Assembly: GCF_049808615.1 (NCBI RefSeq) | Contig: NZ_JBNCAN010000023.1 | Location: forward strand, 14,528 to 78,527 | DNA length: 64,000 nucleotides | DNA from: Modicisalibacter sp049808615 | GTDB taxonomy: Bacteria > Pseudomonadota > Gammaproteobacteria > Pseudomonadales > Halomonadaceae | Reading direction: 5' to 3' | Shown here: positions 63,210 through 64,000 of the stretch, piece by piece | How the letters are laid out: every line of letters begins with the position of its first letter | How positions within the stretch are numbered: position 1 is the first letter of the stretch | Notes under the pieces: model-generated | What the model saw: the letters and a program-made list of their open reading frames with translations, nothing else | The model's database searches: none | Told to the model about the DNA's origin: nothing | Position numbers and translations under genes: made by a program

Positions 63210-63830
63210 ATGCAGAGTCGCAAGGTGTTGTTGTTCGATGTGGGCGGGGTGCTTGTGGACTGGGACGGCACGAATGGGCTTGTCGAACTGACTGATGGGC
63301 GTCTCGACCACGAACAAGCAAGGCGATTCTGGATGGAGTTCGAGCCGCTCAAGCCGTTTGAAAAGGGGTATGCCGATGGCGCCGGCTTCGCCCAGGCAGC
63401 GGTCGCCGAACTTGAGCTGGACATGACCTCTGATGCCTTTCTGGCGGTGTACGACAGGTGGATGCGAGGACCTTTTCCGGGTGCATTCGACTTGATCGAG
63501 CGTATTCACCCCCATTATCGCCGCGCCGTACTGAGCAACAGCAACCCCATTCATTGGCGCCGGCTGATTGATGATTATGGTCTTGCCGGGCCCTTTGAAA
63601 CGCTGTTTGTCTCTCATGAGATTGGTCAGCGTAAACCTGAACCGGAAGCTTATCGCACAGTGTTTGAACGCATGGCGCAACCCGCCGAAGAGTTCATCTT
63701 TTTCGATGATAATCCCGAGTGTATCGAAGCAGCGCAACAGATGGGGGGCAAGGCAATCCAGGTTCGTGGTTTGCCCCAGTTGGAAGCTGCGCTGACAGAA
63801 TTGAATGTATTGCTGCCACAGAAGGGATGA
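63210..63830 (+). CDS. HAD-superfamily hydrolase (HAD-IA)
   Basis: 206 residues from the ATG at 63210; GTG at 63204 is an alternative. Motif I LLFDVGGVLVDWD; motif II LSNSNPIHW; motif III Lys in QRKPEPEAY; motif IV FFDDNPECI. In motif I the usual second Asp is Gly (DVGGV), as in several YihX/HAD-IA members. It is probably a phosphatase on a small metabolite; the substrate is unknown. Confidence 0.88.
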   Translation: MQSRKVLLFDVGGVLVDWDGTNGLVELTDGRLDHEQARRFWMEFEPLKPFEKGYADGAGFAQAAVAELELDMTSDAFLAVYDRWMRGPFPGAFDLIERIHPHYRRAVLSNSNPIHWRRLIDDYGLAGPFETLFVSHEIGQRKPEPEAYRTVFERMAQPAEEFIFFDDNPECIEAAQQMGGKAIQVRGLPQLEAALTELNVLLPQKG

Positions 63831-63853
63831 TACTCGTTAAAAGTAAAAACCTC

Positions 63854-63882
63854 TTGCGTTCAAGGCAATGAACCCGTAGGAT
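63854..63882 (+). promoter_or_regulatory. Candidate rRNA-operon promoter
   Basis: TTGCGT, a 17-bp spacer and TAGGAT, with a GC-rich discriminator downstream. It lies 24 bp after the HAD stop. Confidence 0.65.
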
Positions 63883-63929
63883 ACGCATCCGCTGCTGCCG
63901 ACGAGGGGATACCCGAGAGGCATCGGCCG

Positions 63930-63940
63930 GCTCTTTAACA
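63930..63940 (+). promoter_or_regulatory. rRNA leader boxA antitermination element
   Basis: GCTCTTTAACA followed by ATTGATCAGGTAATTC and TGTGGGCGCTTG is the conserved gammaproteobacterial rrn leader. The 16S rRNA gene should begin just beyond the right edge. Confidence 0.85.
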
Positions 63941-64000
63941 ATTGATCAGGTAATTCATGTGGGCGCTTGTGAGCGATGCGGTGAGCAGTCACCGAAATCG

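Overview
The window looks like a chromosomal segment of a halophilic gammaproteobacterium of the Halomonas/Chromohalobacter type. The basis is GC-rich codon use, gammaproteobacterial housekeeping genes (metF, prlC, yheV-like, lldEFG/lutABC with LldR) and an rRNA-operon leader with boxA at the right edge. The species assignment is inference; no 16S rRNA sequence is inside the window.

Region 1 (about 0.1-19.4 kb) is a copper/silver homeostasis island. It holds a TVP38-type membrane protein, a Met/Gln-rich secreted protein, a lipoprotein cytochrome c, a CcdA-like protein, an ECF sigma factor with a Cys-rich tail, a YHS protein plus an ICMT-type methyltransferase, a CopA P1B-ATPase operon (SHOCT, CopA, DUF2933, DUF3141, HMA-like protein) behind a CueR-type promoter, DUF411 and YncE-like periplasmic proteins, and a CusCBA RND efflux system with metal-binding extensions.

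Region 2 (19.4-28.0 kb) is a complex I-like operon: nuoA, a NuoB/NuoD-like fusion without visible Fe-S ligands, nuoH, J, K, L, M and N. The NADH module and the Fe-S wire are missing. Its promoter carries the same tandem box as the copper genes. I found seven promoters of the form NTTCAG-N5-NTTCAG-N10-(-10), which ties this membrane machine to the metal regulon.

Region 3 (28.1-32.4 kb) has a DmeF-like CDF exporter with a divergent DmeR/RcnR/CsoR-type repressor, then a ZntR/CadR-like MerR regulator with a divergent ZntA-type ATPase and a 19-bp-spacer promoter.

Region 4 (32.3-45.4 kb) is a lipid A/envelope glycosylation locus: two ArnT/RgtA-like GT39 enzymes, an ArnC/RgtE-like GT2, a LABD protein, a UDP-glucuronate 4-epimerase-like enzyme and a PmrAB-type two-component system. 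PmrA-type boxes lie upstream of both transcription units. A cyanophycin cassette (cphB-cphA-iadA) sits inside it, bracketed by two same-orientation MITE-like repeats.

Region 5 (45.5-64 kb) is mostly core: mntP, an AEC transporter, a CDF Zn exporter, metF, two sodC paralogues on either side of a TAXI-type TRAP transporter, a YheV-like protein, oligopeptidase A, an NSS transporter, a gamma-carbonic anhydrase, a YdjM-like protein, LldR with two operators and the L-lactate oxidation operon lldEFG, a HAD hydrolase, and finally an rrn promoter and leader. No tRNA, CRISPR array, intact IS or phage gene was seen.
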